NCBI RefSeq assembly: GCF_025150085.1
Contig: NZ_CP102280.1
Coordinates: forward strand, 883,001 to 947,000
DNA length: 64,000 bases
Reading direction: 5' to 3'
From: Dorea longicatena
GTDB lineage: Bacteria > Bacillota > Clostridia > Lachnospirales > Lachnospiraceae
Shown: positions 18,276 to 26,531 of the stretch, piece by piece
How positions within the stretch are numbered: the first letter of the stretch is position 1
Layout of the letters: each line of letters begins with the position of its first letter
Notes under the pieces: generated by a model
What the model saw: only the letters and a program-made list of their open reading frames with translations
Told to the model about the DNA's origin: nothing
The model's database searches: none
Position numbers and translations under genes: made by a program

Positions 18276-21200
18276 ATGATCGTACCACGTTATTATGAAA
18301 ATCTAAGCGTACTGCACGAAAACACAATGCCAGCCAGAGCCTATTATATTCCGGCATCCAGAAGAATGGATAACTTGGTGGAACACAGAGAAGAGTCAGA
18401 TCGTATGCAGTTATTGAATGGAACTTGGAAATTTCAGTATTTTAACAGCATCTATGACATTCAGGATTCTTTCTTTGAGAAGAATTATGATACAGAAAAT
18501 TTTGATGAGATTCAGGTTCCAAGTGTATGGCAGATGGCTGGATATGATACACACCAGTATACAAACATCCGGTATCCATTTCCGTTTGATCCACCATATG
18601 TGCCACAGGACATTCCGTGTGGAGCCTATGTGCATACTTTTGAGTACAGTAGAGATGAGAAAGCGCCAAAATCTTTTTTGAACTTTGAAGGAGTAGACAG
18701 TTGCTTTTACGTATGGATCAATGGCTCTTACATAGGATACAGCCAGGTTTCGCATATGACCAGTGAGTTTGATGTTACCGATGTACTTCAGGATGGAACG
18801 AATACGGTGGCAGTGTTGGTAATGAAGTGGTGTGATGGTTCCTATTTGGAAGATCAGGACAAATTCCGTATGAGTGGTATTTTCCGGGATGTGTACATTT
18901 TGAAACGCCCAAAACAGGCAATCAGTGATTATCATATTAAAACAAGAATTGAGGATATGCTTGCAAAAGTAGAAATTGAAATGAAATTCTACTCTCCGTT
19001 AAATGTAAAAATTTCGATTGAAGATAGAAACGGAGCAGTTGTAGCACTAGGAAGTATTGCTGAAGAAGGAACAGCTGTATTAGAAATCGCAAGTCCGGAA
19101 CTTTGGAATACAGAAAATCCATATCTATATAAACTGATTCTTGAAACAGAGAATGAAGTAATTGTAGATTACATTGCATTAAGAAAGATAGAGATTAAAG
19201 ACCAGGTTATTTATTTAAATGGACAGAAGATTAAATTCCGTGGTGTCAATCGACATGATTCTGATCCGGTTACTGGATTTACAATCAATCCGGAACAGAT
19301 TACAACCGATCTTACGTTAATGAAGCAGCATAATTTTAATGCGATCCGTTCCAGCCACTATCCGAACGCACCATTTTTCTATGAAATGTGTGACAAGTAT
19401 GGATTCATGGTAATAGATGAAGCAGATATTGAAGCTCATGGTCCATTTATGATCTACAGAAAAGAAGACACCGATTACAATCGGTTCAAACGATGGAATG
19501 AGAAGATTGCAGATGATCCGGTATGGGAAGAGGCAATCGTTGATCGAGTAAAACTCATGGTGGAACGTGACAAAAACCGTTTCTGTATTGTTATGTGGTC
19601 AATGGGAAATGAGAGTGCTTATGGCTGCAACTTTGAAAAAGCACTGGAATGGACAAAGAATTTTGATCCAGACCGTATCACACAATATGAGAGTGCAAGA
19701 TACCGTAATTATGATGAAACATATGATTACAGCAATCTGGATGTGTACAGCCGGATGTACCCGGCGCTTTCCGAAATTCAGGAATATCTGGATAAAGATG
19801 GAAGTAAACCCTTCCTTTTGGTAGAGTACTGTCACAGCATGGGAAACGGACCTGGAGATTTTGAAGATTACTTCCAGATGATTCAGGATAATGATAAAAT
19901 GTGCGGCGGCTTTGTCTGGGAATGGTGTGACCATGCGATTGCTCATGGAACTGCTGAGAATGGAAAGACTATATATGCTTATGGGGGCGACCATGGCGAA
20001 GAAATTCATGATGGCAACTTCTGTATGGATGGATTAGTATATCCGGACAGAACGGTACATACAGGACTTTTGGAATACAAGAATGTTTATCGCCCGGCAA
20101 GGGTTATTTCCTATGACAAAGAAAGCGGAGAACTGGTGCTTCATAACTACATGGATTTTGATAATCTGAAAGATTATGTGAAAATCAGCTATGAATTGAC
20201 ACAGGAGGGACTTTTGATTGGGAAAGGAAAACTTGCTGAAGTATCTGTGGTACCACATAGTGAAGGAAAAACAAACCTGCAGGTCAACGTTCCAGAAAAT
20301 GGAAAATGTTATTTAAAACTCACTTACCACCTGAAAAAAGAAATGCCTCTGCTGGAAGAGGATTATATCCTTGGATTTGATGAGATCGAAGTAAGCCAGA
20401 AGGATGCCAAATGCCAGTTAGCAGAAAAATGGGTTGAAAAAACAGTGACGGATTCTGAATTACAGGTGAGTGAAGATGATACCCAGATTCATATCAAAGG
20501 CCGTGAATTCGCATATACAATCGACCGACGGACTGCACTTTTTACAGAGATGAAATTTGCAGGTCGGGAATATCTGAACCACCCGATGGAATTAAATATC
20601 TGGAGGGCACCAACAGATAATGATATGTACATCAAGTCTGAATGGAAGAAAGCCCATTATGATAAAGCTTATACAAGAGCTTACACGACAGAGGTCGTGC
20701 AGGGAAAGCATGGTGTGAAAATTACAAGCCATGCATCCGTTGTGGCAGAGACAGTACAGAAGATTCTTGATGTGACGATCACATGGAAAATAGAAGCTGC
20801 TGGAAAGATTGATGCAGATATTGCAGTAACAAAAGACGATGAATTCCCGGATCTTCCGAGATTTGGTGTGAGGATGTTCCTGGATAAAAAACTTTCAGCT
20901 GTAAGATACTTTGGAATGGGACCACAGGAAAGTTATTGTGATAAACATCAGGCTGCGAGCCACGGTTTGTATCAGGCAAATGTAGATGATTTGCATGAGG
21001 ATTATATTCGCCCACAGGAAAATGGAAGCCATTATGATTGTGAATATGTAGAGCTTAACAACAGCCGATATGGAATTGTGGTCTCTGCGGAAAATGCCTT
21101 CTCATTCAATGCTTCTTATTATACGCAGGAAGAACTTGAGGAGAAAACGCATAATTATGAACTGACAGAATCAGATAGTGTAGTATTTTGTGTTGACTAT

Positions 21201-21314
21201 GCACTAAATGGCATTGGTTCTAACAGTTGTGGTCCAGTTGTATTGGAGCAGTACCGATTTGATGATGTATTATTCCGGTTCCAGTTTACACTGATACCGT
21301 ATATAAAGGGATAA
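18276..21314 (+). CDS. lacZ: Beta-galactosidase, glycoside hydrolase family 2
   Basis: Hydrolyses lactose and related beta-galactosides in the cytosol. It is 1012 residues, the size of LacZ-type enzymes, with the GH2 order: sugar-binding jelly roll, Ig-like domain, TIM barrel, second Ig-like, and C-terminal small-chain domain (IWRAPTDNDMYIKSEW). The general acid/base is Glu446 in WSMGNESAYG and the nucleophile Glu517 in LVEYCHSMGNGPGDF. FRGVNRHDSDP is the family signature. Start ATG 18276 follows TGGAGGAGAG. There is no signal peptide. With the downstream symporter it forms a lactose uptake and hydrolysis pair under the divergent AraC regulator. Confidence 0.96.
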   Translation: MIVPRYYENLSVLHENTMPARAYYIPASRRMDNLVEHREESDRMQLLNGTWKFQYFNSIYDIQDSFFEKNYDTENFDEIQVPSVWQMAGYDTHQYTNIRYPFPFDPPYVPQDIPCGAYVHTFEYSRDEKAPKSFLNFEGVDSCFYVWINGSYIGYSQVSHMTSEFDVTDVLQDGTNTVAVLVMKWCDGSYLEDQDKFRMSGIFRDVYILKRPKQAISDYHIKTRIEDMLAKVEIEMKFYSPLNVKISIEDRNGAVVALGSIAEEGTAVLEIASPELWNTENPYLYKLILETENEVIVDYIALRKIEIKDQVIYLNGQKIKFRGVNRHDSDPVTGFTINPEQITTDLTLMKQHNFNAIRSSHYPNAPFFYEMCDKYGFMVIDEADIEAHGPFMIYRKEDTDYNRFKRWNEKIADDPVWEEAIVDRVKLMVERDKNRFCIVMWSMGNESAYGCNFEKALEWTKNFDPDRITQYESARYRNYDETYDYSNLDVYSRMYPALSEIQEYLDKDGSKPFLLVEYCHSMGNGPGDFEDYFQMIQDNDKMCGGFVWEWCDHAIAHGTAENGKTIYAYGGDHGEEIHDGNFCMDGLVYPDRTVHTGLLEYKNVYRPARVISYDKESGELVLHNYMDFDNLKDYVKISYELTQEGLLIGKGKLAEVSVVPHSEGKTNLQVNVPENGKCYLKLTYHLKKEMPLLEEDYILGFDEIEVSQKDAKCQLAEKWVEKTVTDSELQVSEDDTQIHIKGREFAYTIDRRTALFTEMKFAGREYLNHPMELNIWRAPTDNDMYIKSEWKKAHYDKAYTRAYTTEVVQGKHGVKITSHASVVAETVQKILDVTITWKIEAAGKIDADIAVTKDDEFPDLPRFGVRMFLDKKLSAVRYFGMGPQESYCDKHQAASHGLYQANVDDLHEDYIRPQENGSHYDCEYVELNNSRYGIVVSAENAFSFNASYYTQEELEEKTHNYELTESDSVVFCVDYALNGIGSNSCGPVVLEQYRFDDVLFRFQFTLIPYIKG

Positions 21315-21349
21315 TAAAGTTTCATGTAACCCGTAAACAAGGAAAGAGA

Positions 21350-21392
21350 GTCTGATTGTTATGAAAAGTCCGGATATACAGAGCAATCAGAC
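21350..21392 (+). other. Stem-loop between lacZ and the sugar symporter
   Basis: GTCTGATTG (21350-21358) and CAATCAGAC (21384-21392) form a perfect 9-bp stem with a 25-base loop in the 169-base gap. There is no T tract, so it is not a classic terminator. It may be an mRNA processing or stability element that sets lacZ and transporter levels separately. Confidence 0.4.
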
Positions 21393-21483
21393 AAAAACAG
21401 AGAAAAAACTAGAATTAGATATCATACTCTGTTAGACATCTTGAAATTCTAAGTGCGATGAAGATGAGGAGCAAAGAAATTCG

Positions 21484-22881
21484 ATGGAAGAAAAAAAGTA
21501 TTTGAAATGGTATAACAAAATTGGATATGGATCAGGCGATATTGCAGGTAATGTAGTCTATGCGTTCCTGACATCTTTTATAATGGTCTATCTGACGGAC
21601 TCGGTAGGACTTGCTGCAGGTGTCGTGGGTACCCTGATTGCCGTATCAAAACTATTTGATGGTTTTACGGATATATTTTTTGGATCAATGATTGACAAAA
21701 CACACAGTAAAATGGGAAAAGCGAAACCCTGGATGCTATATGGATATATTGGTTGTGCCATTACGCTGGTCAGCTGCTTTGCAGTACCAGTCAGCTTGGG
21801 AACAACGGCTAAATATGCATGGTTCTTTATCTCTTACACACTGTTAAATGGTGTGTTTTATACAGCAAACAATATTGCTTATTCAGCACTTACGTCACTG
21901 ATTACAAAGAACAGCAAAGAGCGTGTGCAGATGGGATCTTACCGTTTTATTTTTGCGTTTTCAACAAGTCTTTTGATTCAGGCAATTACAGTTGGATTTG
22001 TAGATAAATGTGGTGGAGATGCTGCAGCATGGAGAACGGTTGCTATTATCTATGCAATCATTGGTCTTGTCGTAAATACGATTTCAGCACTTTCTGTTAA
22101 GGAACTTCCGGAGGAAGAACTTAACGAAGGAGAAGTAAAGAATGATAATGAAAAGTACGGAATGGTACAGGCATTCAAGCTTCTTGTTAAAAACAAATAT
22201 TACATGATGATTTGTGGAACATATATTTTACAGCAGTTATATGGTGCCATGATTGGAGCTGGCATTTATTACATGACATGGGTACTGAAAAATAAGAATT
22301 TGTTTGGACAATTTGCATGGGCAGTAAATATTCCACTGATCATTGCCCTGATTTTCACACCGACATTAGTTGGTAAGTGGAAAGGTATGTATAAACTGAA
22401 CTTAAGAGGTTATGTCTTAGCAGTCATCGGTAGAGCACTTGTTGTTGTTGCAGGATATATGGGCAGTGTTCCGCTGATGATGGCATTTACAGCTCTTGCA
22501 GCCTTAGGTCAGGGACCATGGCAGGGAGATATGAATGCAGTTATCGCATCCTGCTCTGAGTACACTTATCTTACACAGGGAAAGAGAATTGACGGAACGA
22601 TGTATTCTTGTACTTCTCTTGGCGTAAAAATCGGTGGAGGTATTGGAACCGCTGTTGTTGGATGGCTGCTTGAGTTCAGTGGATATATCGGAACAAATGC
22701 AACTCAGCCGCAGTCTGCACTTGATATGATGCAGTTTATGTATCTTTGGCTTCCGTTAATCTTTGATGTATTGATTATGTTTGTACTTTCAAGAATGAAT
22801 GTAGAAGATGCAAATAAAAAACTGAAAGCAGAAAAAGGAATTGCTGCAGATGAAGTAACAGATGCATCAGACATAAATTAG
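21484..22881 (+). CDS. GPH-family sugar:cation symporter (MelB-like)
   Basis: Integral membrane sugar carrier of 465 residues with about 12 predicted helices. The family hallmark DGFTDIFFGSMIDKT followed by SKMGKAKPWML (loop 2-3, residues about 58-85) is the glycoside-pentoside-hexuronide:cation symporter signature found in MelB and LacS. The second half has the expected repeats and a short cytosolic tail. No EIIA-like domain is fused, unlike LacS. Start ATG 21484 has GAGGAGCAAAG upstream. Placed 169 bases after lacZ, it probably imports lactose or another galactoside with Na+ or H+. The exact substrate is inferred from context. Confidence 0.9.
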   Translation: MEEKKYLKWYNKIGYGSGDIAGNVVYAFLTSFIMVYLTDSVGLAAGVVGTLIAVSKLFDGFTDIFFGSMIDKTHSKMGKAKPWMLYGYIGCAITLVSCFAVPVSLGTTAKYAWFFISYTLLNGVFYTANNIAYSALTSLITKNSKERVQMGSYRFIFAFSTSLLIQAITVGFVDKCGGDAAAWRTVAIIYAIIGLVVNTISALSVKELPEEELNEGEVKNDNEKYGMVQAFKLLVKNKYYMMICGTYILQQLYGAMIGAGIYYMTWVLKNKNLFGQFAWAVNIPLIIALIFTPTLVGKWKGMYKLNLRGYVLAVIGRALVVVAGYMGSVPLMMAFTALAALGQGPWQGDMNAVIASCSEYTYLTQGKRIDGTMYSCTSLGVKIGGGIGTAVVGWLLEFSGYIGTNATQPQSALDMMQFMYLWLPLIFDVLIMFVLSRMNVEDANKKLKAEKGIAADEVTDASDIN

Positions 22882-22895
22882 AATTGACAGGAGAA

Positions 22896-22935
22896 AGCGT
22901 TGTCTGGTCATTGCTCGATGAGACAGTGCTTTTTT
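22896..22935 (+). terminator. Rho-independent terminator after the symporter
   Basis: AGCGTTGTCT (22896-22905) pairs with AGACAGTGCT (22921-22930), ten pairs including two G-T, followed by TTTTT. It is 15 bases after the stop codon. Confidence 0.82.
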
Positions 22936-22972
22936 CTATATATAAAGTGATTGAACTGTATTTTGAAAATAA

Positions 22973-23094
22973 AAAAGGACCACTTCATTTTTGTGAAATG
23001 GCCTTAAGAAAATATTCAGTTTTCACAAAATAGTCCTTTTAGTATTTATACATGGTAAGGATGCTCAAAATATTCAGTGTAGAATACTAAAAGG
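22973..23094. repeat. Interlocked inverted and direct repeats upstream of the second AraC gene
   Basis: AAAAGGAC (22973-22980) and TTTTGTGAAA (22989-22998) are mirrored by TTTCACAAAA (23021-23030) and GTCCTTTT (23033-23040). The segment CCTTTTAGTATT (23035-23046) is also the exact complement of AATACTAAAAGG (23083-23094). AAAATATTCAGT occurs twice (23009-23020, 23067-23078). The middle arm can pair with either side but not both. It may be a regulatory leader or a decayed small repeat element. No gene is seen in the 351 bases between the symporter and the next gene. Confidence 0.55.
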
Positions 23095-23232
23095 TCATTC
23101 AGATATTTTTTTAGGTTGCTCATTTGCAATTCCTCCTTTCCTTATTTACAAGTTGATTATAAGATAGGTGTAAAAGGATTGCTTGCCAAATCGAAAGAAG
23201 ATATAGACAAATGTTGCAAAGGGGAGTATTTC

Positions 23233-24033
23233 ATGCAGTTAAAATATGTTGACACAAAAGAGGAGATCATAGCAATAAATAGGAAGTCAAAACATATTGA
23301 ACCACATCTTCATAATGCACTGGAGATCGTTTGTGTAACAAGTGGAGCATTAGAACTTGGTGTCGGACAGGAACTATACCATATGGAAAAAGGAGATATA
23401 GGCTTTGTATTTCCAGATGTTATTCATCACTATCAGGTACTGACACCCGGTGTAAATAAAGCGACTTATCTGATTGCATCGCCATTTATGATAGCCAAAT
23501 TTGCAGATATCATGCAATCCATGGCTCCTGAATACCCAATCATCAAAGCGGAAAAGGTTGAACCGGAGGTATATAGGGTTATAAATGCAATTTTAGAGAC
23601 AGAACAGTCGGATATTACTGTTGCACAGGCATATCTTCAAATTGTGTTGGCACGCTGCATAGGAAAATTAAATTTGGTAGAAAAGAGTAATGTGGGGAGC
23701 AACGATCTTATTTACCAGACAGTTTCCTATATATCAGCAAATTTTAAGAAGAAATTTTCGCTGGAAGAGATGGCAAAAGATCTGGGGGTGAGCAAATATG
23801 TTTTATCCAGACTCTTTTCCAAGACGTTCCATAGAAACTTTAATCAATATCTTAACGATGCAAGGCTGAACTATGCATGCCATCGTTTGGAAAATACGAG
23901 TGATTCTATTACAAACATTTGTCTGGATAGTGGATTTGAAAGTCAGAGAACATTTAACCGAGTATTTAAAGAAAGATATAAAATATCACCGAGTGATTAT
24001 CGGAGTATTTGTGTGAAAGAGATGTTGTCATAA
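23233..24033 (+). CDS. AraC-family transcriptional regulator
   Basis: A 266-residue regulator with an N-terminal cupin domain (PHLHNALEIVCVTSG, then MEKGDIGFVFPDVIHHYQ, the usual small-molecule pocket) and a C-terminal AraC DNA-binding domain (FSLEEMAKDLGVSKYVLSRL; SITNICLDSGFESQRTFNRV). I place the start at ATG 23233, after AAAGGGGAGTATTT. The frame is open back to 23116 but that part has no ribosome site and overlaps the repeat leader. It lies downstream of the lac transporter on the same strand, separated by a terminator, so its target is uncertain. Confidence 0.88.
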   Translation: MQLKYVDTKEEIIAINRKSKHIEPHLHNALEIVCVTSGALELGVGQELYHMEKGDIGFVFPDVIHHYQVLTPGVNKATYLIASPFMIAKFADIMQSMAPEYPIIKAEKVEPEVYRVINAILETEQSDITVAQAYLQIVLARCIGKLNLVEKSNVGSNDLIYQTVSYISANFKKKFSLEEMAKDLGVSKYVLSRLFSKTFHRNFNQYLNDARLNYACHRLENTSDSITNICLDSGFESQRTFNRVFKERYKISPSDYRSICVKEMLS

Positions 24034-24225
24034 AAGGTTCTGTTGATAGAAATATTTACTTTGATTTCACAGTACTATGTATTTGATTTTATGTGTGGAT
24101 GATATAATATAAAAATATTTGTAGAAAATAGCGCTTTATTTTATTATGAAAAGAGCAAGGTGTATTCTAAAGAAACAAGAAAGGCAGGGCGCATATGAAC
24201 ATGAGAAAATCCATAATCGATTTTA

Positions 24226-24390
24226 ATGAAAAAAGGATTCATCTGTGATATGGATGGTGTGATTTATCATGGCAATCAGATATTGCCAGGTGTTCCAGAA
24301 TTCATCCAGTGGTTGCATGATGAAAAGAAAGAATATTTAGGGGCTAATGGAAAATTAAATGTTGAATATCCGAATGGCGTTGAAGTGTAG
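24226..24390 (+). pseudogene. Internally deleted HAD-IIA phosphatase fragment
   Basis: A 54-codon frame starts MKKGFICDMDGVIYHGNQIL, the N-terminus of NagD/HAD-IIA phosphatases with the catalytic DMDG. After the helix FIQWLHDEKKEYL it should continue into the conserved LTN motif, but instead runs into GANGKLNVEYPNGVEV and stops. The rest of the about 260-residue enzyme is missing. This looks like a deletion that joined an N-terminus to unrelated or distal sequence. It probably has no function. Confidence 0.6.
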
Positions 24391-24417
24391 AAAGAAAAAT
24401 GAGAGGTTTCGCATTTA

Positions 24418-24609
24418 TTGGGACATGCCAAGGAAATCATATCAGTAGATATCTATGGAGATACGCAGGAAATCATAGAAGACTGTCTGGATGTATTGGA
24501 ACCATTTATTGAAGAAGTTATTCCAAAAAAGCGGAAAGATCAGTATTATGATTATTCAGAAGTGATTGAAATAGACTTAATCCTGGAGAAATATTTCAAC
24601 GCAGCATGA
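24418..24609 (+). CDS. Hypothetical acidic protein, possibly a gene remnant
   Basis: A 63-codon frame opening with TTG and reading LGHAKEIISVDIYGDTQEII, with an acidic composition and a strongly helical pattern (EDCLDVLEPFIEEVIP, DLILEKYFNAA). I do not recognise it. No good ribosome site precedes the TTG and the region holds other fragments, so it may be the 3' part of a broken gene. It is followed within 30 bases by a strong terminator, suggesting that a real gene once ended here. Confidence 0.35.
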   Translation: MGHAKEIISVDIYGDTQEIIEDCLDVLEPFIEEVIPKKRKDQYYDYSEVIEIDLILEKYFNAA

Positions 24610-24635
24610 TAAAAAATAGAATAGTAGTAAGATAG

Positions 24636-24672
24636 AAAAGTACAAATGAGAATCGAACATTTGTACTTTTTT
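24636..24672 (+). terminator. Rho-independent terminator
   Basis: AAAAGTACAAATG (24636-24648) and CATTTGTACTTTT (24658-24670) form a perfect 13-bp stem with a 9-base loop and a T6 tract. It ends the chromosomal gene remnants before the uvrB promoter. Confidence 0.9.
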
Positions 24673-24706
24673 CTTGCTTTCATCTATATACTTTCAAAAA
24701 AATGTC

Positions 24707-24715
24707 TGATATAAT
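24707..24715 (+). promoter_or_regulatory. Probable extended -10 promoter of uvrB
   Basis: TGA TATAAT (24707-24715) is an extended -10 with a perfect core. The -35 region is poor. It is about 210 bases upstream of the uvrB start, leaving a long structured leader. Confidence 0.55.
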
Positions 24716-24811
24716 AGGGACTGTTACAAGAACAAACAGTAAAAATATGACAGAACCGGAGCCTGGTATCATCAGGCATTTCCGAGTGCTGTTTTATCCG
24801 CAAATATGAAT

Positions 24812-24908
24812 TTTGTGACTTTTATTCGTAACGAGACAAAAATGGGCATTTCGTTACGAATCTGATTACGAATTTTTGGCTGATAGTGGTCATAGTAAAA
24901 GTCACAAA
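24812..24908. repeat. Nested inverted repeats in front of uvrB
   Basis: TTTGTGACTTTT (24812-24823) and AAAAGTCACAAA (24897-24908) are a perfect 12-bp inverted pair. Inside, ATTCGTAACGA (24824-24834) and TCGTTACGAAT (24851-24861) form a second perfect 11-bp pair, and a third partial copy, ATTACGAAT, is at 24865-24873. The outer right arm abuts the uvrB ribosome site GGAGGA. A related outer-arm pair recurs just beyond the truncated uvrB. Confidence 0.7.
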
Positions 24909-24922
24909 TGGAGGAATTTACC

Positions 24923-25195
24923 ATGAATGAGTTCAAATTAAAAGCCCCATATGAGCCAACCGGAGACCAGCCACAGGCGATTGCAGAGCTTGTAAAAGGG
25001 TTCAAGGAAGGCAATCAATGCCAGACTTTATTAGGGGTTACGGGTTCTGGAAAGACTTTTACGATGGCAAATGTGATTCAGCAATTACAGAAGCCGACAC
25101 TTGTCATCGCTCATAATAAGACGTTAGCGGCTCAGTTATACGGAGAGTTCAAGGAGATGTTCCCCGATAACGCAGTGGAATATTTTGTCTCCTAG
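24923..25195 (+). pseudogene. uvrB: Excinuclease ABC subunit B, 5' fragment at the ICE junction
   Basis: UvrB is the damage-verification helicase subunit of nucleotide excision repair, about 660 residues. Only the first 90 codons are here, including the nucleotide site GVTGSGKT (residues 38-45) and the family segment [18 protein letters not shown]. The frame ends VEYFVS-stop, where the family normally continues YYDYYQPEAYVP; the codon TAC has become TAG at the junction. Start ATG 24923 follows TGGAGGAATT. The break coincides with the left edge of the conjugative element, so the rest of uvrB is expected at the far side, outside this window, or this is a left-behind copy. Confidence 0.88.
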
Positions 25196-25494
25196 CATGA
25201 GAAAGTCACAAAACGGGTAGTATTTTGTGGTATGTGGGTGGTTGAACATCCAGATGTTGTGGAAGTGGTAGTGGTGAGAGTATAGGTGAAAAGCGGGTGG
25301 ATGAAGAGGTTTTGTGACTTTTCATCGCCTGCTTTTTTGATTATAGAATTTGAAAAAATTAGTGTATAGGGGTTGAAGAGATGATATGATAAAATATGAA
25401 GATTTGCCAGTTGAATTAAAAAAATTATATTTATATTTGAGATAGAAAATTAAGTGAGAACTGAAATAAATAAGGAAATATAGGTGATGATGTT
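25196..25494. other. Left-end region of the integrative element
   Basis: No convincing gene. GAAAGTCACAAAAC (25201-25214) and its near-complement GTTTTGTGACTTTTC (25309-25323) form an inverted pair echoing the arms before uvrB. Such short repeats near an ICE end could be recombinase or excisionase sites. From about 25330 the DNA becomes very AT-rich. A 19-codon frame at 25386 (MIKYEDLPVELKKLYLYLR) is too short to call. Confidence 0.5.
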
Positions 25495-26457
25495 ATGAAT
25501 GGTATCTTGAAACTTGCAAAAAAATATTCCAAACAATATCATTTGAGTCTTCTTCCGTGTGAAGATTCAAACAATCTTTTGTGCAATCTAAATTTTTTAT
25601 ATGATGAAAAATGGGAAAATCAAAATTCTTATCCATATGAAATATTGACATATCTCTTTGACAGTTATTATGTTTTGCCTCAAAGACCAGATTTAGCAGC
25701 TTTGTTTTGTTGGCAAGCCATTAATCATTCATACTATGTGCAACAATTAGGTGATAATAGTATAGGATTTTGCGTGGATACAAAAGGTGTTGAACTTGTT
25801 AGGGAGGCTCTTTTGGCTGAATGGAATAACAGGTATAAGGCAATTTTGGAACCGTTTTTGTTGAAATTACCAATGAAGACTTTTCATTATGTCGCATCAT
25901 ATTTGTTAAAAGGATATGCAATGGAAAGTGCGGGGATTGCGGAAAAATATAGAGCATCGTCATATAAGTCTTTGAAAGGGAAAATCCCTGTGTTATCAGA
26001 TATTTTGATTAATTCTTATGGAAATGTATATAACCAGATTGCAAATCCAGTGGTTGTGGGAAATAAAGTGGATTTAGGAATTGATAATTTGAATAAAGAA
26101 AAGAGTCGGGCAATAACACATAGTTTTGCAACGAAATTAAGAAAACTTGTGAAAGGAGATGAAGTAGAAATTACATTTTCTGACATAGCAAGAACAAAAA
26201 AGAGATATAGTTTTACAGAAGAGGAAAGACTTTCATTTGTTTTATTTGGTATTCTTTATGCTTCAAGATGTAATAATTTTCACGGGAATGTTGCGGCTCG
26301 AATGAATAGCATTAATGCCAATAAAGAGACGTTTGAGATGTATACAGATATTTTTTTGACGGAGTATATTATATTAGCGATACATATGCATAGTCAGGGA
26401 ATATTATCTGATGCGGCGCTAGATAAAGTTAAGAGAAATGTGGAATTAATGATATAA
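25495..26457 (+). CDS. HEPN-like protein of unknown function (cargo block 1)
   Basis: A 320-residue protein that I do not recognise as a named family. The C-terminal third has the segment LFGILYASRCNNFHGNVAAR, with Arg258 and His263 spaced Rx4H inside a helix. This is the catalytic pattern of HEPN ribonucleases found in toxin and abortive-infection proteins. The middle is helical and charged, and no membrane segment is seen. Start ATG 25495 follows GTGATGTT, a weak ribosome site. It is AT-rich compared with the chromosome, lies at the edge of the element and leads two further unknown genes with short gaps, so a joint defence role is plausible but inferred. Confidence 0.7.
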   Translation: MNGILKLAKKYSKQYHLSLLPCEDSNNLLCNLNFLYDEKWENQNSYPYEILTYLFDSYYVLPQRPDLAALFCWQAINHSYYVQQLGDNSIGFCVDTKGVELVREALLAEWNNRYKAILEPFLLKLPMKTFHYVASYLLKGYAMESAGIAEKYRASSYKSLKGKIPVLSDILINSYGNVYNQIANPVVVGNKVDLGIDNLNKEKSRAITHSFATKLRKLVKGDEVEITFSDIARTKKRYSFTEEERLSFVLFGILYASRCNNFHGNVAARMNSINANKETFEMYTDIFLTEYIILAIHMHSQGILSDAALDKVKRNVELMI

Positions 26458-26531
26458 ATAAGACATTGAGAAAAGATAAAATGCAGCGGGAATACATACA
26501 TGAAAATTTGTAATTGAGAGGAATGATGATA

